From: Acidimicrobiales bacterium
Lineage (GTDB): Bacteria; Actinomycetota; Acidimicrobiia; Acidimicrobiales; SZUA-35
Assembly (NCBI GenBank): GCA_013003325.1
Contig: JABDJU010000271.1
Location: 1-9,898 of the forward strand
DNA length: 9,898 nucleotides
Direction: 5' to 3'
Each line of letters begins with the position of its first letter. Positions within the stretch are counted from its first letter, which is position 1. The position numbers and the translations under genes were made by a program. Below the pieces are notes generated by a model. The model searched no databases. It was not told where the DNA came from and was given only the letters and a program-made list of their open reading frames with translations. Shown here one piece after another: positions 1 to 6,432 of this stretch.

Positions 1-532
1 GTGTGGTGTCGTCCCAGTCCCAGGGACGGTTGGCGCCGGCGACGTGGGTTCCGTCCTGCCGTCTCGTCGCATGGTGGATAGCCCACTGATCGAAGTCGCA
101 CACGATCTCCCAGTCGAAGGTGGCCGCCACCGACCGTCCAAACGAATGCTGCTCGGTCTCGTCGTCGTAGTCCGACTCGGTCCAGTAAAGAAAACGTCCG
201 TCGGTCCAGGCCGACAGTCCTGATCGCTTCGCCGTGTCGCCATCGACGGCGATCGAGCCATCGCCGGTTCTCACCAGCATCCGTTCGACCCCGAGCCGAT
301 GCGCGAGCTCGACCGCATCGCTCAGAGTCTGATCGCTCGCGACAGATGCAGAGGTGCTCGTGGGTAGCGAGGTCGACGTCGTGACTACCGACGACGTCGT
401 CGTGGACACCGACGGGGACGACGATGCCGGAATGGCCGTCGGCACTGTGCCGGAGACCGAAGCATCGTTGCCAGGGTCAGAACATGCCGCGGCCGCCAGA
501 ACGCACACGACAGCCACTACCCGAACGGACAT
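1..532 (-). CDS. Putative secreted lipoprotein, C-terminus cut by window edge
   Basis: The reading frame is open from an ATG at 532 to the left edge of the window (177 codons seen, no stop). The N-terminus has a short positive end (Arg4), a hydrophobic stretch rich in V, L and A (residues 5-16), and then Cys17 preceded by Ala-Ala-Ala. This is a lipobox-like site for lipidation, although Ala at -3 is less typical than Leu. Residues 23-66 are a low-complexity linker of Ser, Thr, Val and Pro, as is common where actinobacterial lipoproteins are tethered outside the membrane. From about residue 67 a folded, acidic and aromatic-rich domain begins (GLSAWTDGRFLYWTESDYDD region) that I do not recognise. 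The gene follows gatB by 52 nt on the same strand. GATACT lies 6 nt before the ATG, so it may have its own promoter and a leaderless message. The function is unknown. The lipoprotein assignment is reasonably supported. Confidence 0.75.
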   Translation of the reverse strand, partial: MSVRVVAVVCVLAAAACSDPGNDASVSGTVPTAIPASSSPSVSTTTSSVVTTSTSLPTSTSASVASDQTLSDAVELAHRLGVERMLVRTGDGSIAVDGDTAKRSGLSAWTDGRFLYWTESDYDDETEQHSFGRSVAATFDWEIVCDFDQWAIHHATRRQDGTHVAGANRPWDWDDTT

Positions 533-538
533 GCAGGT

Positions 539-544
539 AGTATC
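539..544 (-). promoter_or_regulatory. Possible -10 element for the lipoprotein gene
   Basis: GATACT reads on the minus strand exactly 6 nt before the ATG at 532. It matches the TANNNT-type -10 at the key A2 and T6 positions but has G in place of T at position 1. There is no Shine-Dalgarno sequence between it and the ATG, so a message starting at or next to the ATG would be leaderless. No convincing -35 is visible. The evidence is position and pattern only. Confidence 0.3.
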
Positions 545-584
545 GCACCGCGTACGAACTCGCCTTAGTCGAAGATCTTGCTCG

Positions 585-1991
585 CTAGGCGTTCTTCTTG
601 GCCTGAAGAAGCTGGTTGATGACCTTGCCGTCGGCTTGACCGCGTGTGGCCTTCATGAGCTGTCCGGTGAAGAAGCCCTGGAGCTTGGCTTCTCCCTCGC
701 AGAATCGAGTCCATTCGTCGGGGTTGTCTGCGATGACTTGATCGAGCATCGCTTCGAGTTCGCCGCGGTCCATCGCTTCGAAACCCCTGGACGTCGCGAT
801 CTCAGCGGCCGAGCCACCGAGTTCCATGAGGTCTTGGAGCACCGTCTTGGCCTGGGTGGAGGTGAGCTGACCGTCGAGCTCCATCTTCACCGTCTCCGCC
901 AACCCATCAGGGGTGAGCTGACCCAGTTCCTCGGGATCGATGGTATTGGCCGCATGGTTCAGCGTTTTGTTGATGTCGGCACCGACTGCGGTCGCCTCGG
1001 CCACGAGCGGTCCAAGACCGCGAGAAATCACAGTGCCCGCCAGCTCGGGATCGGCACCGGCCGTAATCCACTCGGCCCGTAGCTCGGCGGGCAGCGTCGG
1101 CAGAGCCGCACGGATTTCCTCGATCCACTCCGCGGAAGGGTCGACCGCCACAAGATCGGGGTCGTCGAAGTATCGGTAGTCCTCGGCCTCCTCCTTGGAC
1201 CGTCCCGGCTGCGTGCGCCCCGCCTCTTCATCCCAATGTCGGGTTTCTTGAATGGGTCGCTCACCGTTCTCGTAGAGCTGAATGTGGCGTTTGGCCTCGT
1301 AGGCGATGGCCCTTCCGAGCGAGCGCAGCGAGTTGACGTTCTTGATCTCGCACCGGGTGCGCAGCTCGTCGGAGCCAGCGGGCCGGACCGACACGTTGGC
1401 ATCGACGCGAAGCGATCCCTCTTCCATCTTCCCATCCGAGGCACCGACCGCGACCAGTGCGGCCCGCAACTCCTGCACGTAGGCCCGGGCGTCGTCGGCG
1501 CTGCGCAGATCCGGATGGCTTACGATCTCCAGCAGCGGGACCCCGGCCCGGTTGTAGTCGACCAGCGAATAGTCGGCGCCGGCGATGCGCCCGCTCGTTC
1601 CGATATGGGTGCTCTTGCCGGTGTCTTCTTCGAGATGCGCTCGTTCAATACGGATGCGGGTGCCGTTGGGGAGATCGACGAACCCGTCGGTGTTGAGCGG
1701 CTGATCGTATTGGCTGATCTGGTAGTCCTTGGGCATGTCGGGATAGAAGTAGTTCTTCCTGGCGAACACGCAGCGATTGATGCTGCAGTTCAGCGCCAGC
1801 CCAACCCGGATGGCCAGTTCGATCGCCTTTTCGTTGACCACCGGCAACGTGCCTGGCAGACCGAGGCACACCGGATGCACGTTGGTGTTGGGCTCCCCGC
1901 CAAACTCATTTCGAGCCGGCGAGAACATCTTGGATTCGGTCGCCAGCTCGGCGTGCACCTCCAACCCGATCACTGTCTCCCAGGTACTCAT
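585..1991 (-). CDS. gatB: Aspartyl/glutamyl-tRNA(Asn/Gln) amidotransferase subunit B
   Basis: GatB binds the mischarged Glu-tRNA(Gln) or Asp-tRNA(Asn) and holds the site where it is ATP-activated and amidated with ammonia channelled from GatA. The 468-residue length is normal for the family. Family motifs appear in order: IGLEVHAEL (8-16), KNYFYPDMPKDYQISQYD (79-96), HLEEDTGKS (119-127, the Mg2+/ATP site acidic pair), DYNRAGVPLLEIVSHPDL, MEEGSLRVDANVSVRP, EIKNVNSLRS and EDYRYFDDPDL. A helical/YqeY-like tail follows, ending near GQADGKVINQLL. The start is the ATG at 1991, which overlaps the gatA stop as ATGA. GGAG lies 8 nt upstream. An in-frame upstream extension to 2144 exists but lies inside gatA and has no GatB similarity. 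Oddity: the usual zinc cysteines are mostly replaced (Ser24, Ala26, His39; only Cys42 is kept). The stop is TAG. Confidence 0.97.
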   Translation of the reverse strand: MSTWETVIGLEVHAELATESKMFSPARNEFGGEPNTNVHPVCLGLPGTLPVVNEKAIELAIRVGLALNCSINRCVFARKNYFYPDMPKDYQISQYDQPLNTDGFVDLPNGTRIRIERAHLEEDTGKSTHIGTSGRIAGADYSLVDYNRAGVPLLEIVSHPDLRSADDARAYVQELRAALVAVGASDGKMEEGSLRVDANVSVRPAGSDELRTRCEIKNVNSLRSLGRAIAYEAKRHIQLYENGERPIQETRHWDEEAGRTQPGRSKEEAEDYRYFDDPDLVAVDPSAEWIEEIRAALPTLPAELRAEWITAGADPELAGTVISRGLGPLVAEATAVGADINKTLNHAANTIDPEELGQLTPDGLAETVKMELDGQLTSTQAKTVLQDLMELGGSAAEIATSRGFEAMDRGELEAMLDQVIADNPDEWTRFCEGEAKLQGFFTGQLMKATRGQADGKVINQLLQAKKNA

Positions 1992-3415
1992 GCTGCGGTC
2001 TCCAACACGGCAGCGGCTTGGAAGATAGCGGCCTCGCCGAGCATCGGACCGAGCACCTGCACCCCGACCGGCAGGTCGTTGGCCCCGGTTCGGAACGGCA
2101 CCGAGATGGCCGGGTGGCCGGCCAGGTTCGACGGGATCGTGCACACGTCATTGAGATACATCGTGAGCGGATCGGCCTTGGCACCGAAGGGGAAGGCCAC
2201 GCACGGCGACGTCGGCGACAGCAACACGTCGAACTTCTCATACGCAGCGTTGAAGTCATCGATGATCAGCGTGCGGACCCGTTGAGCCTTGCCGTAGAAG
2301 GCGTCGTAGTAGCCCGCCGAGAGAGCGTAGGTGCCCAACATGATGCGGCGCTTCACCTCTGCGCCGAAGCCGGCGGTTCGGGTCGCGACCATCATGTCGG
2401 CGGTGCTGGTGCCCTGGGCGACCCTGTTGCCGTAGCGAACCCCGTCGTAACGAGCCAGATTGCTCGACGCCTCAGCTGGCGCAATCAGGTAGTAGGCCGA
2501 GAGCCCGTAGATCGTCGACTCGAGGCTGACTTCTTCGACTTCGGCCCCCGCGGCGGCGAGGGCGTCGGCGGCTTCCCTGGTGCGGGCCAGCACCTCGGGC
2601 TCGAACCCTTCGATCGCTCCGCCCATCATTTCAGCGATCACGCCGACCCGCAGGCCGTCGGCTCCTCGCTCCAGCGCTTCGGTCACGTTCGGGACGGGCT
2701 GGGGGATGCTGGTGGTGTCGCGAGGGTCGTGTCCACCGATGGTTTCGAAGGCGACCGCCGCGTCGGCCACCGTGTTGGTGAATGGCCCGATCTGATCGAG
2801 CGAGCTAGCGAATGCGACAAGGCCATAACGGCTCACCGCTCCATAAGTGGGTTTGAGGCCGACGGTGCCGCACAGTGCTGCGGGCTGCCGGATCGACCCC
2901 CCGGTGTCGGAGCCGAAACTGAGCGGCACCATGTTCGCTGCTACTGCTGCGGCGGACCCGCCGCTCGACCCGCCGGGGACCAGAGAGGGGTTCAGCGGAT
3001 TTCTGGTCGGCCCAAACGCAGAGTTCTCTGTGCTCGAGCCCATCGCAAACTCGTCGAGGTTGGTCTTGCCGACGAGAACCGCACCCGCCCCAGCCAGCTT
3101 CTCGACGATCGTGGCGTCGTACGGGGGCTTCCAGCCATCCAGAATCTTGCTCGAGCACGTGGTGGGAATACCCGAGGTGCACATGTTGTCTTTGAGGGCA
3201 ATTGGGACACCGGCGAGAGGTCCGGGGTCGCTCCCCGCCGCCACGGCCTGGTCGACGGCGCGAGCCCGGTCCAGAGCCCGATCGGCCACGACCGTATTGA
3301 AAGCATGGATCTGAGGCTCCTGGGCCTCGATCGAGGCAAGACTCTCCTCCACTGCCTCCGTCGCGCTCAGCTCGCCGGATCGAACCAAGTTTGCGATCTC
3401 GAGAGCAGTACGCAT
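1988..3415 (-). CDS. gatA: Aspartyl/glutamyl-tRNA(Asn/Gln) amidotransferase subunit A
   Basis: GatA is the glutaminase subunit of GatCAB. It hydrolyses Gln to release ammonia, which travels to GatB to amidate Glu-tRNA(Gln) or Asp-tRNA(Asn). It belongs to the amidase-signature family. The Ser-cisSer-Lys triad is intact: Lys75 in GVPIALKDN, Ser150 in PGGSSGGSAAAV, and nucleophile Ser174 in GSDTGGSIRQPA. The spacing equals that of the well-studied Staphylococcus enzyme (79/154/178). The 475-residue length is normal. Two adjacent starts are possible, GTG at 3418 and ATG at 3415. I prefer the ATG because GAGG (3423-3426) is 7 nt from it but only 4 nt from the GTG. Either start overlaps the gatC stop, and the gene's own TGA overlaps the gatB ATG, so gatC-gatA-gatB is one translationally coupled operon. 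Confidence 0.97.
   Translation of the reverse strand: MRTALEIANLVRSGELSATEAVEESLASIEAQEPQIHAFNTVVADRALDRARAVDQAVAAGSDPGPLAGVPIALKDNMCTSGIPTTCSSKILDGWKPPYDATIVEKLAGAGAVLVGKTNLDEFAMGSSTENSAFGPTRNPLNPSLVPGGSSGGSAAAVAANMVPLSFGSDTGGSIRQPAALCGTVGLKPTYGAVSRYGLVAFASSLDQIGPFTNTVADAAVAFETIGGHDPRDTTSIPQPVPNVTEALERGADGLRVGVIAEMMGGAIEGFEPEVLARTREAADALAAAGAEVEEVSLESTIYGLSAYYLIAPAEASSNLARYDGVRYGNRVAQGTSTADMMVATRTAGFGAEVKRRIMLGTYALSAGYYDAFYGKAQRVRTLIIDDFNAAYEKFDVLLSPTSPCVAFPFGAKADPLTMYLNDVCTIPSNLAGHPAISVPFRTGANDLPVGVQVLGPMLGEAAIFQAAAVLETAA
2000..2003 (-). promoter_or_regulatory. Ribosome binding site of gatB
   Basis: GGAG on the minus strand, inside the last codons of gatA, lies 8 nt before the ATG at 1991. 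It supports 1991 over the longer upstream frame as the gatB start. It also shows that this gene inside the operon uses a Shine-Dalgarno sequence, unlike the first genes of transcripts in this window. Confidence 0.6.
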
Positions 3416-3717
3416 CACGGTTCCTCGCCGTGGGCCGGTGGCACGCGGAAGAGGTCGTCTTCGACCTCGGGACCCATCGCCAGGGCAGCGTCGCGGTTGT
3501 CGAACCCCTCGACGACGTCGGCCCGGAAAACGTTGACGAGTGGATAGGGATGCTGGGTGGGCTCGAGCCCATGCACGTCCAGCGCCTCGACATCCTCAGC
3601 GTGCTCGAGCACCGCGGCCAGCTGCGGAGTGAACGTCTCCAGTTCCTCATCGGTCAGCCGAAGCATCGCCAGCTCGGCGACCCTGGCAACCTCTTCTCTG
3701 CTCAGCGCTTCAGCCAC
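3415..3717 (-). CDS. gatC: Aspartyl/glutamyl-tRNA(Asn/Gln) amidotransferase subunit C
   Basis: GatC is the small subunit that wraps around the GatA-GatB interface and stabilises the complex. The 100-residue length is typical. The N-terminal pattern SREEVARVAELAMLRLTDEE (residues 6-25) is the family hallmark. It is followed by an amphipathic helix (FTPQLAAVLEHAEDVEALD) and the conserved C-terminal part with the HGLEPTQHPYPLVNVFRADVV region and a final DLFRVPP. The start is GTG at 3717. No Shine-Dalgarno sequence is visible upstream, but TAGCCT lies 6 nt before the GTG, so a leaderless message is likely. It is the first gene of the gatCAB operon, and its TGA overlaps the gatA start. The presence of GatCAB implies that at least one of Gln-tRNA and Asn-tRNA is made by the indirect route. 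Confidence 0.95.
   Translation of the reverse strand: MAEALSREEVARVAELAMLRLTDEELETFTPQLAAVLEHAEDVEALDVHGLEPTQHPYPLVNVFRADVVEGFDNRDAALAMGPEVEDDLFRVPPAHGEEP
3423..3426 (-). promoter_or_regulatory. Ribosome binding site of gatA
   Basis: GAGG (within GAGGAA) on the minus strand lies 7 nt from the ATG at 3415 and 4 nt from the GTG at 3418. The spacing favours the ATG. The site lies within the 3' end of gatC. Confidence 0.6.
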
Positions 3718-3723
3718 CGGGAC

Positions 3724-3729
3724 AGGCTA
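3724..3729 (-). promoter_or_regulatory. Possible -10 element of the gatCAB operon
   Basis: TAGCCT on the minus strand fits TANNNT and is followed by 6 nt and then the gatC GTG. Transcription would start at the G of the start codon, giving a leaderless gatC message. No clear -35 is visible at 16-18 nt upstream. The same hexamer precedes valS and the SCP2-like gene. Confidence 0.4.
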
Positions 3730-3776
3730 TCGGGACCCTTCGACGGGAGGCGGCGTCCGCGCCGGTCCGACGGCGA

Positions 3777-3856
3777 CCAAAAATTGTCGTCAGAACACAT
3801 TCTTCCGATCTGGCGTCGGGCGGAAACGCCTGGCGTGTTCGCCCGACGATTTTTGG
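3777..3856. repeat. 80-nt imperfect inverted repeat (22-nt arms) with nested palindrome
   Basis: The arms at 3777-3798 and 3835-3856 match as inverted copies at 18 of 22 positions by hand alignment. They begin CCAAAAAT and end ATTTTTGG. The 36-nt interior contains the left half of a second palindrome (3814-3848) that shares its right half with the right arm, so two alternative hairpins compete for 3840-3848. Symmetric A and T tracts at the ends are typical of a bidirectional terminator. An 80-nt element with terminal inverted repeats could also be a small mobile palindrome, but I see no target-site duplication. Confidence 0.6.
3814..3854 (+). terminator. Possible intrinsic terminator: 35-nt palindrome plus T-tract
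   Basis: CGTCGGGCG (3814-3822) pairs perfectly with CGCCCGACG (3840-3848). Further inside, ACGC and GCGT add a second short stem around a small loop. The hairpin is followed at once by ATTTTT and then GGGGGG. This is the classic form of an intrinsic terminator, but on the plus strand, where no upstream gene is seen. On the minus strand, the direction of the flanking genes, termination would need the larger, less perfect outer hairpin ending in the T-tract at 3783-3779. Confidence 0.4.
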
Positions 3857-3877
3857 GGGGAGTGTGTTGGCCCGACG
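3835..3877 (+). repeat. Direct repeat, two 14-nt copies offset by 29 nt
   Basis: GTGTTCGCCCGACG (3835-3848) recurs as GTGTTGGCCCGACG (3864-3877), 13 of 14 identical. Both copies are followed by a short A/T-rich stretch. The first copy is also the right arm of the inverted repeat. This could be a pair of operator-like sites upstream of gatC or a partial duplication of the palindromic element. Confidence 0.5.
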
Positions 3878-3916
3878 CAATTTGACGACGAACCGCGGGC
3901 GGAAAGGAACGCGCCG

Positions 3917-4372
3917 CTAGATCTCGGTGAAACCGGCGATCCGAGCGCCGACATCCCGGGCCTCCGGGGGCAGATCGATCGGCTCGATGATCTGCTGCTG
4001 CATGAGCGGCATGATCTCGGCCAGATCGCCCTCGATCAGAATACGGCCGGCGAAGATCGCCGGCATCAGCGCCTGGGCAAACTCCTCGGGTGAGCCGGCG
4101 GCGAAAAACTCTGCTGCGGTGATGTAATCGGTGGTCACCGCCACGTCGACCTCTTCGAGTTGGCCTTCCAGAATCACCAAGGTCCCGCCGGTGGTGTCGA
4201 TATGGCCCCGAACGTCGTCTCGGTGCGGGATCTGGGTGACGGTGATGTTGATCCGCACCTCGGCTGGCGGTTCGGGCATCCGATCCCCGAACAAGCCTTC
4301 CACTTCTTCCCGGATCTCGGTGGCCTTGGCAATCCACTCGTCGCTCAGGAACAGGAATCTCTCGGTACTCAT
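3917..4372 (-). CDS. SCP2 sterol-carrier-like small protein
   Basis: This is a 151-residue soluble protein without a signal peptide or membrane segment. It opens with FLSDEWIAKATEIREE (8-23), a start I associate with actinobacterial SCP2-like proteins. The middle matches the SCP2 fold pattern: alternating beta strands (RINITVTQI 40-48; GTLVILEGQL 63-72; VDVAVTTDYITAAEFF 75-90), then the helix EEFAQALMPAIFAGRILIEGD (96-116), where the GRI-IEGD turn is the most diagnostic piece. SCP2 folds hold a hydrophobic pocket for fatty acyl or sterol-like ligands; what this one binds is unknown. The ATG at 4372 lies 22 nt after the kinase stop, so the two are probably co-transcribed. A weak AGG is 5-6 nt upstream, and TAGCCT at 4382-4387 could give it a second start of transcription. 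The family call rests on pattern recognition. Confidence 0.7.
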   Translation of the reverse strand: MSTERFLFLSDEWIAKATEIREEVEGLFGDRMPEPPAEVRINITVTQIPHRDDVRGHIDTTGGTLVILEGQLEEVDVAVTTDYITAAEFFAAGSPEEFAQALMPAIFAGRILIEGDLAEIMPLMQQQIIEPIDLPPEARDVGARIAGFTEI

Positions 4373-4381
4373 GCGGACCTA

Positions 4382-4387
4382 AGGCTA
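4382..4387 (-). promoter_or_regulatory. Possible -10 element before the SCP2-like gene
   Basis: TAGCCT on the minus strand sits between the kinase stop and the ATG at 4372, 9 nt before that ATG. It is the same hexamer as before gatC and valS. Because the gene is so close to the kinase, an internal promoter is optional, and the match may be chance. Confidence 0.2.
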
Positions 4388-4394
4388 CCGCTCG

Positions 4395-6401
4395 CTATCT
4401 ACGGGTGTAGATGAGGATCTCCGAGCCCATGCGAACACTGCTGCCCGGCTCGGGATCGGTGATGAGCACCGGCCGGTTCGGCGCTCCTTCGACTCCGATC
4501 ACCACGAAGCCGACAGCCTCGAGCCGCTCGGTGGCCCGGGCGACGTCTTGGCCTCTGGTTTGGGGCACGGTCACGAACGGTTTGCCCTTCGACACGACCA
4601 CCTCGACCGCTCCATCTTTTTCAACCAGCGCATTGGGCAATGGTTGTGTCTCGATGATGGAGCCCTCGGGTATGTCGATACTGAAGTCCTCACCCACCAC
4701 GGCGATCGAAACGTCGAGATCGGCGAGCTGCGCGGTCGCGTCTTCGAGCGAGGCTCCGATCAGATTCGGTGTCGTGCGTCGCTGCGGGCCCTTGCTCACC
4801 AACAGAGCGACCTCGGTGCCCTCAGGTGCCGAGGCCTGGAGCGCCTCACCCGACGGTAGGGAGACGCTCAGCACTTCGTCGGCCGGGACCTCCTCGTCGA
4901 AGGCCTCGACCACGTCGGCGACAACCAGACGGGCAGAACGGATCGCATCGATCGCATCGCGCCGATGGGTTCCGACGACATCGGGCACGTTAACCAGGGG
5001 CGGGCCGTCCGACACGATCAGCGTGACAACCTGCCCGTGCGCCCACGGATTTCCGGGAATCGGGATCTGGGCCAACACCTCCCCGGGCACCGACCCGCTC
5101 TGCCGCTGCCGCTCGACAGCCAACACCCAGCCTTCGGCATCGAGCGCGGCTCGTGCCTCCTCGACGTTCATTCCCATCAGCGACATCACTTCCGGACCGT
5201 CGATGGCGGCCGGAATCGGCACCGGCACAGACTCGTCGGCGAAGACCTGGCTGCTGATCATCGCGACGATGACGCACGCCAACGCCACCGCTGCCACCGC
5301 CCACGGCCACACGAGCTTCTGGTCGACATCGAAGTCAGTCATCTCACCGTTGTGGCGTTCCCCGGCGGCCGGCTGCTCCCCCGATGCCATGCCCATGGCG
5401 GCGAGGTCGTCGTCAGCGAAGTGCAGCGGGGTCCGGGACAGCGCCGTCATATCGACATCGTCATCGGCGACCACCACGTCGGTGCCGCCGGTCGAAGTGC
5501 TTTCCGGGTAGTCGAGCACAGCGGGGGCATCGGCATCGAGGTTGGCGAGGGGCAGCACGAACGGACGGGGCAAGTCGGCCGCCGCTCGATGAAAGGCCTG
5601 GATCAGCTGAGACGCCGAAGGGCGGTGGGTGGGGTTGGCCTTGGCCGCCGCAGTGAGGGGCTCCCACAGCGGCCCCATGGCCGCCGGGACGTCGACGTTT
5701 GTGTCTTGACGCAGCACCATCGTTGCGATCGGGCTGTCGGCGAGCAGCGGCACGTCGCCGGTGACCGCCTCGATCAGGGTGAGGGCGAGCGAGTAGATGT
5801 CGGCTGCCCCACTCACCACCGCTCCCGAACCCTGTTCGGGAGCGGCGTATCGAGCGGTGCCGATCAGAGCGCCTTCGGGTTCGGTCCACGCCGACTCGGC
5901 GACGGCCCGGGCGATACCGAAATCGGCGATTCGAAGCCTCCCGTCGGCACCGAAGAGCAGGTTGGCCGGCTTGATATCGCGGTGCACAAAGCCCCGCTGA
6001 TGGGCGATCTCGAGCCCCTCCAGGGCGTGGAGCCCCACGACGACCCCTTGGCTGATCGAGAGACGATGGCCGGCGTCGAGCATGTGGCGCAGGCTGCCGC
6101 CCGTCAGGAGCTCGGTGACCAGATAGCAGTCGTCACCCTCGGCCCAGTCGAAGAGGTTGAGGATGCGGGGATGAGCCAGCTGAGCTACCGCCTTGGCCTC
6201 ATTGCGGAACCGTTTGGCGAAGCGATCATCGTTCACCAGAGCGCTGTGAAGAACCTTCACCGCAACTCGGCGCTCGAGCGAAAGGTCTTCGGCGGTGTAG
6301 ACGGTGGCCGAGGCACCGGTCCCTACCGGGTTCACCAGGCGGTAGCGATCGCCAAGGACGCGACCGACCAGCGTTGTGTCCGTCACTCCAGGCATCGTCA
6401 T
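4395..6401 (-). CDS. Membrane PASTA-domain Ser/Thr protein kinase (PknB-like)
   Basis: This is a 668-residue kinase of the PknB/StkP type, which phosphorylates proteins of growth, division and translation in response to muropeptides or lipid II sensed outside the cell. The kinase domain spans about 17-280: Gly-rich loop GTGASATVY (27-35), Lys49 in VAVKVL, alpha-C Glu68, catalytic HRDIKPANLL with Asp142, Lys144 and Asn147, DFG 160-162, and APE 187-189. All key residues are present, so it should be active. An acidic linker (about 289-332) leads to one membrane helix (about 364-388). Four PASTA repeats follow outside: about 400-466, 470-538, 543-606 and 609-668. The ATG at 6401 is used here. A second in-frame ATG at 6395 lies 7 nt after TAGTGT and could be the real leaderless start. 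No Shine-Dalgarno sequence is seen. The gene lies 31 nt after cysS. Confidence 0.95.
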   Translation of the reverse strand: MTMPGVTDTTLVGRVLGDRYRLVNPVGTGASATVYTAEDLSLERRVAVKVLHSALVNDDRFAKRFRNEAKAVAQLAHPRILNLFDWAEGDDCYLVTELLTGGSLRHMLDAGHRLSISQGVVVGLHALEGLEIAHQRGFVHRDIKPANLLFGADGRLRIADFGIARAVAESAWTEPEGALIGTARYAAPEQGSGAVVSGAADIYSLALTLIEAVTGDVPLLADSPIATMVLRQDTNVDVPAAMGPLWEPLTAAAKANPTHRPSASQLIQAFHRAAADLPRPFVLPLANLDADAPAVLDYPESTSTGGTDVVVADDDVDMTALSRTPLHFADDDLAAMGMASGEQPAAGERHNGEMTDFDVDQKLVWPWAVAAVALACVIVAMISSQVFADESVPVPIPAAIDGPEVMSLMGMNVEEARAALDAEGWVLAVERQRQSGSVPGEVLAQIPIPGNPWAHGQVVTLIVSDGPPLVNVPDVVGTHRRDAIDAIRSARLVVADVVEAFDEEVPADEVLSVSLPSGEALQASAPEGTEVALLVSKGPQRRTTPNLIGASLEDATAQLADLDVSIAVVGEDFSIDIPEGSIIETQPLPNALVEKDGAVEVVVSKGKPFVTVPQTRGQDVARATERLEAVGFVVIGVEGAPNRPVLITDPEPGSSVRMGSEILIYTRR

Positions 6402-6402
6402 A

Positions 6403-6408
6403 ACACTA
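6403..6408 (-). promoter_or_regulatory. Possible -10 element of the PASTA kinase gene
   Basis: TAGTGT on the minus strand is followed by 7 nt and then the in-frame ATG at 6395. If used, the message would begin at or next to that ATG and exclude the ATG at 6401, removing two residues from the protein. It lies in the 31-nt gap after cysS, so read-through from cysS is also possible. Confidence 0.3.
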
Positions 6409-6432
6409 GGTGAACAACGCCGGCCTGAGCCG

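Larger units (their letters stand above)
3718..3916. other. Repeat-rich intergenic region between SCP2-like gene and gatC
   Basis: This is 199 nt with no credible gene. It should contain the 3' end of the kinase/SCP2-like transcript and the promoter of gatCAB, both on the minus strand. Several related motifs recur here: GCCCGACG at 3841-3848 and 3870-3877 and its inverse at 3814-3821; TGACGAC at 3883-3889 and its inverse at 3786-3792; and A/T tracts at 3779-3784 and 3849-3854 unlike the G+C-rich surroundings. The sub-elements are listed separately. Confidence 0.7.

Noticed and set aside
389..402. 14-nt perfect palindrome of CGACGA and its complement
   Set aside because: It lies inside the lipoprotein's Thr/Ser codon run (ACG and TCG codons), which explains the palindrome without a binding site.
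561..591. Hairpin at the gatB stop as a terminator
   Set aside because: CGCCT pairs with AGGCG, but the stem is short with a bulge, the loop is long, and there is no T-tract after it on the minus strand.
354..1082. Open frame of 242 codons on the plus strand
   Set aside because: It spans the antisense of the lipoprotein start, the intergenic gap and the end of gatB. The Asp/Val/Thr-rich start is the complement of the Ser/Thr linker.
1992..2144. 51-residue N-terminal extension of GatB
   Set aside because: The added part lies wholly inside gatA, is Arg/Gly/Pro-rich like out-of-frame high-G+C translation, and GatB proteins normally begin just before IGLEVH. GGAG is properly spaced from the ATG at 1991.
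1236..2285. Open frame of 349 codons on the plus strand
   Set aside because: It is antisense to gatB and the 3' end of gatA, both unmistakable.
2018..3547. Open frame of 509 codons on the plus strand
   Set aside because: It is the reverse strand of gatA/gatC. Long antisense frames are expected in G+C-rich coding DNA. The translation is rich in Arg, Gly and His and shows no domain.
3777..3856. Insertion of a classical IS or MITE
   Set aside because: Terminal inverted repeats are present, but no target-site duplication and no transposase remnant are visible. It is therefore listed only as a repeat.
4965..6413. Open frame of 482 codons on the plus strand
   Set aside because: It lies opposite the PASTA kinase gene, which has all catalytic motifs. 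The antisense product is low in recognisable structure and rich in Arg and His.
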